Shown piece by piece: positions 38,272 through 40,337 of a DNA stretch of 40,337 nt. A program made the position numbers and the translations under genes. The stretch lies in NCBI RefSeq assembly GCF_937967675.1, contig NZ_CALBSN010000054.1, positions 1-40,337 on the forward strand, written 5' to 3'. Origin of the DNA: an uncultured Flavobacterium sp. GTDB taxonomy: Bacteria > Bacteroidota > Bacteroidia > Flavobacteriales > Flavobacteriaceae. The notes under the pieces are model-generated. The model saw only the letters and a program-made list of their open reading frames with translations, was not told the DNA's origin and ran no database searches. Position 1 is the first letter of the stretch. The number at the start of each line of letters is the position of its first letter.

Positions 38272-40337
38272 TTATCGTTTCATAGCAAAATGCGCTTTGA
38301 ATAGTTTTTTAACTCCATTCTCAAGGTAATCAATAGTGAACCAGTAATCGGTAGAAGGAAGTTGTTGTTGGTTATAAGTACCATCCCAAAATTCTTCCCC
38401 TCTTAATTGTTTGATGAGTTTTCCATATCTATCAAAAATACTTATTAGGTCAGTATTTTTTAGTCCAGAAATAAACCAAGTATCGTTATACCCATCACCA
38501 TTAGGTGTAAAATATTGAGGATATTCAATAATAAAGATGTCTTGCGTAAAATGAGTACATCCTTCAGTATCTATTACGGTTATGGTATGCAATCCTGCAC
38601 TTAAATTTGTAAAGATGTTAGAAGTCTGAAATGTGCCATCATCTAAAGAGTACATTAATGTACCTGTACCTCCCGTTATATTGATAATTACCGTTGCATT
38701 TCCACTAAAATAATTGCTTTGCGTATAGGTTAAACTTGTAGCTGGAGTAACTGATATTACATTAGCAATGACCATATTGGTGCCGTTACTAGAGTGACAA
38801 TTTGTTGTGCTATTAGTTGCTACAACACCATATACTCCAACTTCATTTGCAGTATAGGTTGCATTGTTTGTGTTCGGTATAGCTACTCCATTAAAATACC
38901 AAATAAAATCATATGTCGCATTATCTAATCCCGAATCTAAAGTATAGGTTTGAAATGGAATGCCAGATGCATCAACACAAATAGCTCCGTCTACTAGTTT
39001 TGGTTCAGGAAGAGGATTAACGTAAACCCTAACAGTAAATGATGTTCCATCACAACCAGCTAAGCTAGGTGTTATTGTGTAATCAACATAACCTTGAGCG
39101 TTTCCAGAAGTAGTTAATTCTTGAATTATAGTTGTAGATAATCCAGTATTGCTTCCAGATGAAGCCCCATTAACTCCTACCGGATTTACTGTCCATGTTA
39201 AAACCGTATTGTTGTTGAATGTTCCAATACTAATATTAGTTAAATCTCCACTACACATATCGGGATGTGTTGGATTTGTAAACATTTCTGGTCTTGGGTT
39301 AACTAAAACAGTGATTGATTGAGGAGTCCCTATGCACCCATTGAATGTAGGGGTAATTTCATAAGTTACACTTCCTTGTGAAGACCCTGTAGTGCTTAAT
39401 GTTTGTTGAATACTTGTTCCTGTGCTATTAGATGCTCCTGTAATACCTGAAATACCTGTAATCACCCAATTAAATACAGTACCTGGAACCGAACCAGAAA
39501 AAGATATCGATGTGGTTTCTCCAGAACAGATAGGATTTCTACCAGTTGTAATTCGCAAATCAGGAATTGGAGTAACTTGAACTTTAACTTCTACAGGAGG
39601 TCCTGCACATCCATTTGCCTCAGCTATTATTGTGTAAGTTACTTCAACAGTTGAAGTTGTGCCAGAACTAACACTTAATAATTGATTAATAGAATTTCCT
39701 GTATCACCATCAGCTCCAATAACATTTCCGCCAGTTACAGTCCATGAAAATGTAGCTCCTGAAACATTACTGCTTAGTTGAATATTGGTTGTACCACCTG
39801 AACAGAAACTAGGCGCTAAATTTGTTGCAATTACTGTTGGTATAGGAAAAATTTGAACAGTCATCTGAGCAGTAAGGGCACATTGAGCTGGATCAGGAAT
39901 AAATGTATAATTGGTCGAAGTATTATTGTTGAAAGCAGGTGTCCAAATTCCTGTTATACCCTCGTTAGAAACTAAAGGTAGTGGAGATGAAGTAGCTCCT
40001 GCACACATAGGTAATACTTGAGTAAAGGTTGGGGTAATATTGTTATTTAAAGTAATACTTCCACTTAAAGAGGTACCGCCACAGCCGTTAACAGTGGCAA
40101 TGGTATAAGAAAAGCTAGCAGAAGGAGTTCCGCTAATAGTAACTGTATTTCCAGAAGTTGTAGCCGTAACACCAGTTGGTAATCCCGTTACATTCACGCT
40201 AGTTGCACCACCACCAAAAGTATATTGAATAGGAGCAATAGGATTTCCTGAGCAAACATTTTGATTGTTGTTACCCGAATCGAGAGTTAAAGTAGCATTA
40301 GAAGAAATGGAAACACTTCCATTTAAAGTTACACTTC
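38272..40337 (-). CDS. Large surface protein with PKD/Ig-like repeats and type B T9SS sorting domain (5' end outside window)
   Basis: The frame stays open to the last base on the minus strand, so the apparent GTG start at 40197 is internal and only the C-terminal 688 residues are seen. At least four repeats of about 90-100 residues begin with CSG (FCSGGTTNIQ, ICSGETTSIS, MCSGDLTNIS), each with a FxWxV core and a closing YxIxPxxxGC; these are PKD/Ig-like adhesin modules. The end, from IIEYPQYFTPNGDGYNDTW to HFAMKR, is the gliding-motility-associated C-terminal domain that directs secretion and anchoring by the type IX system. Likely an adhesin or matrix protein of unknown ligand. Confidence 0.9.
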   Translation of the reverse strand, partial: SVTLNGSVSISSNATLTLDSGNNNQNVCSGNPIAPIQYTFGGGATSVNVTGLPTGVTATTSGNTVTISGTPSASFSYTIATVNGCGGTSLSGSITLNNNITPTFTQVLPMCAGATSSPLPLVSNEGITGIWTPAFNNNTSTNYTFIPDPAQCALTAQMTVQIFPIPTVIATNLAPSFCSGGTTNIQLSSNVSGATFSWTVTGGNVIGADGDTGNSINQLLSVSSGTTSTVEVTYTIIAEANGCAGPPVEVKVQVTPIPDLRITTGRNPICSGETTSISFSGSVPGTVFNWVITGISGITGASNSTGTSIQQTLSTTGSSQGSVTYEITPTFNGCIGTPQSITVLVNPRPEMFTNPTHPDMCSGDLTNISIGTFNNNTVLTWTVNPVGVNGASSGSNTGLSTTIIQELTTSGNAQGYVDYTITPSLAGCDGTSFTVRVYVNPLPEPKLVDGAICVDASGIPFQTYTLDSGLDNATYDFIWYFNGVAIPNTNNATYTANEVGVYGVVATNSTTNCHSSNGTNMVIANVISVTPATSLTYTQSNYFSGNATVIINITGGTGTLMYSLDDGTFQTSNIFTNLSAGLHTITVIDTEGCTHFTQDIFIIEYPQYFTPNGDGYNDTWFISGLKNTDLISIFDRYGKLIKQLRGEEFWDGTYNQQQLPSTDYWFTIDYLENGVKKLFKAHFAMKR

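Noticed and set aside
1..40337. CRISPR arrays, insertion sequences, prophage, replication origin
   Set aside because: No regular spaced repeats, transposase, integrase or phage structural genes, and no DnaA-box cluster were seen on either strand.
38272..40337. DNA-level tandem repeats in the surface-protein gene
   Set aside because: The repeats are visible only as protein motifs (CSG...FxW...GC); the nucleotide sequences have diverged too far to list as DNA repeats.

Overview
The window looks like the chromosome of a low-GC Bacteroidetes bacterium of the Flavobacteriaceae type. The signs are a protein with a type IX secretion (gliding-type) C-terminal domain, promoters with the Bacteroidetes -7 box TAnnTTTG, almost no Shine-Dalgarno sequences, and many lipoproteins. 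Most of the first 29.4 kb is one denitrification / anaerobic-life region. It holds: the nitric oxide reductase genes norB (cut by the window edge), norQ, norD, norE and norF, with a DUF438-hemerythrin-PAS protein and a lipoprotein carbonic anhydrase inserted; an uncharacterised 596-residue protein (6009-7799); the clade II-type nitrous oxide reductase operon nosC-nosZ-membrane protein-nosL-nosD-nosF-nosY, then a truncated haemoglobin and a CopD-like protein; a fasciclin lipoprotein; a Crp/Fnr-type regulator with a histidine-rich membrane protein; a copper-acquisition operon ending in an OprC/NosA-like TonB receptor; an NsrR-like Rrf2 regulator; an unusual second NorC/NorB-like pair in one operon with nadA, nadB and another Rrf2 regulator; and the anaerobic ribonucleotide reductase genes nrdD and nrdG.

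Across this region I find a repeated promoter architecture. A 14-bp FNR/CRP-type dyad, ATGAYnnnnRTCAT, is centred 35.5-37.5 bp upstream of the last base of a TAnnTTTG-like -7 box, which puts it near -41.5, the class II activator position. It occurs before the 596-residue gene, nosC, both sides of the crp/copper-operon divergence, both rrf2 genes and, in weaker form, the fasciclin gene. The Crp/Fnr regulator encoded in the window is the natural candidate to bind these sites and would be autoregulated. They would tie NO and N2O reduction, copper supply for NosZ, NAD synthesis and NO sensing into one regulon.

The anaerobic ribonucleotide reductase is split. The 705-residue NrdD stops just after its zinc motif, and the glycyl-radical segment (RVMGY) is in a separate 54-codon reading frame (27113-27277) that overlaps the end of nrdD in another frame and the start of nrdG. 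Between nrdD and the next genes (29376-29805) lies a promoter, a dyad, and the 3' part of an initiator tRNA-Met cut exactly at the anticodon loop with an 18-bp inverted repeat across the cut, which resembles an integration scar.

From 29.8 kb on the content is ordinary chromosome: a DnaJ-KTSC fusion, a GH53 galactanase lipoprotein, a DUF1761 protein, a FemAB/GNAT-like protein, a rhodanese, an aromatic amino acid hydroxylase, a large AsmA-family protein, and a surface protein with PKD/Ig-like repeats and a type B T9SS sorting domain that runs off the right edge. All functional calls come from reading motifs by eye; no database search was possible.
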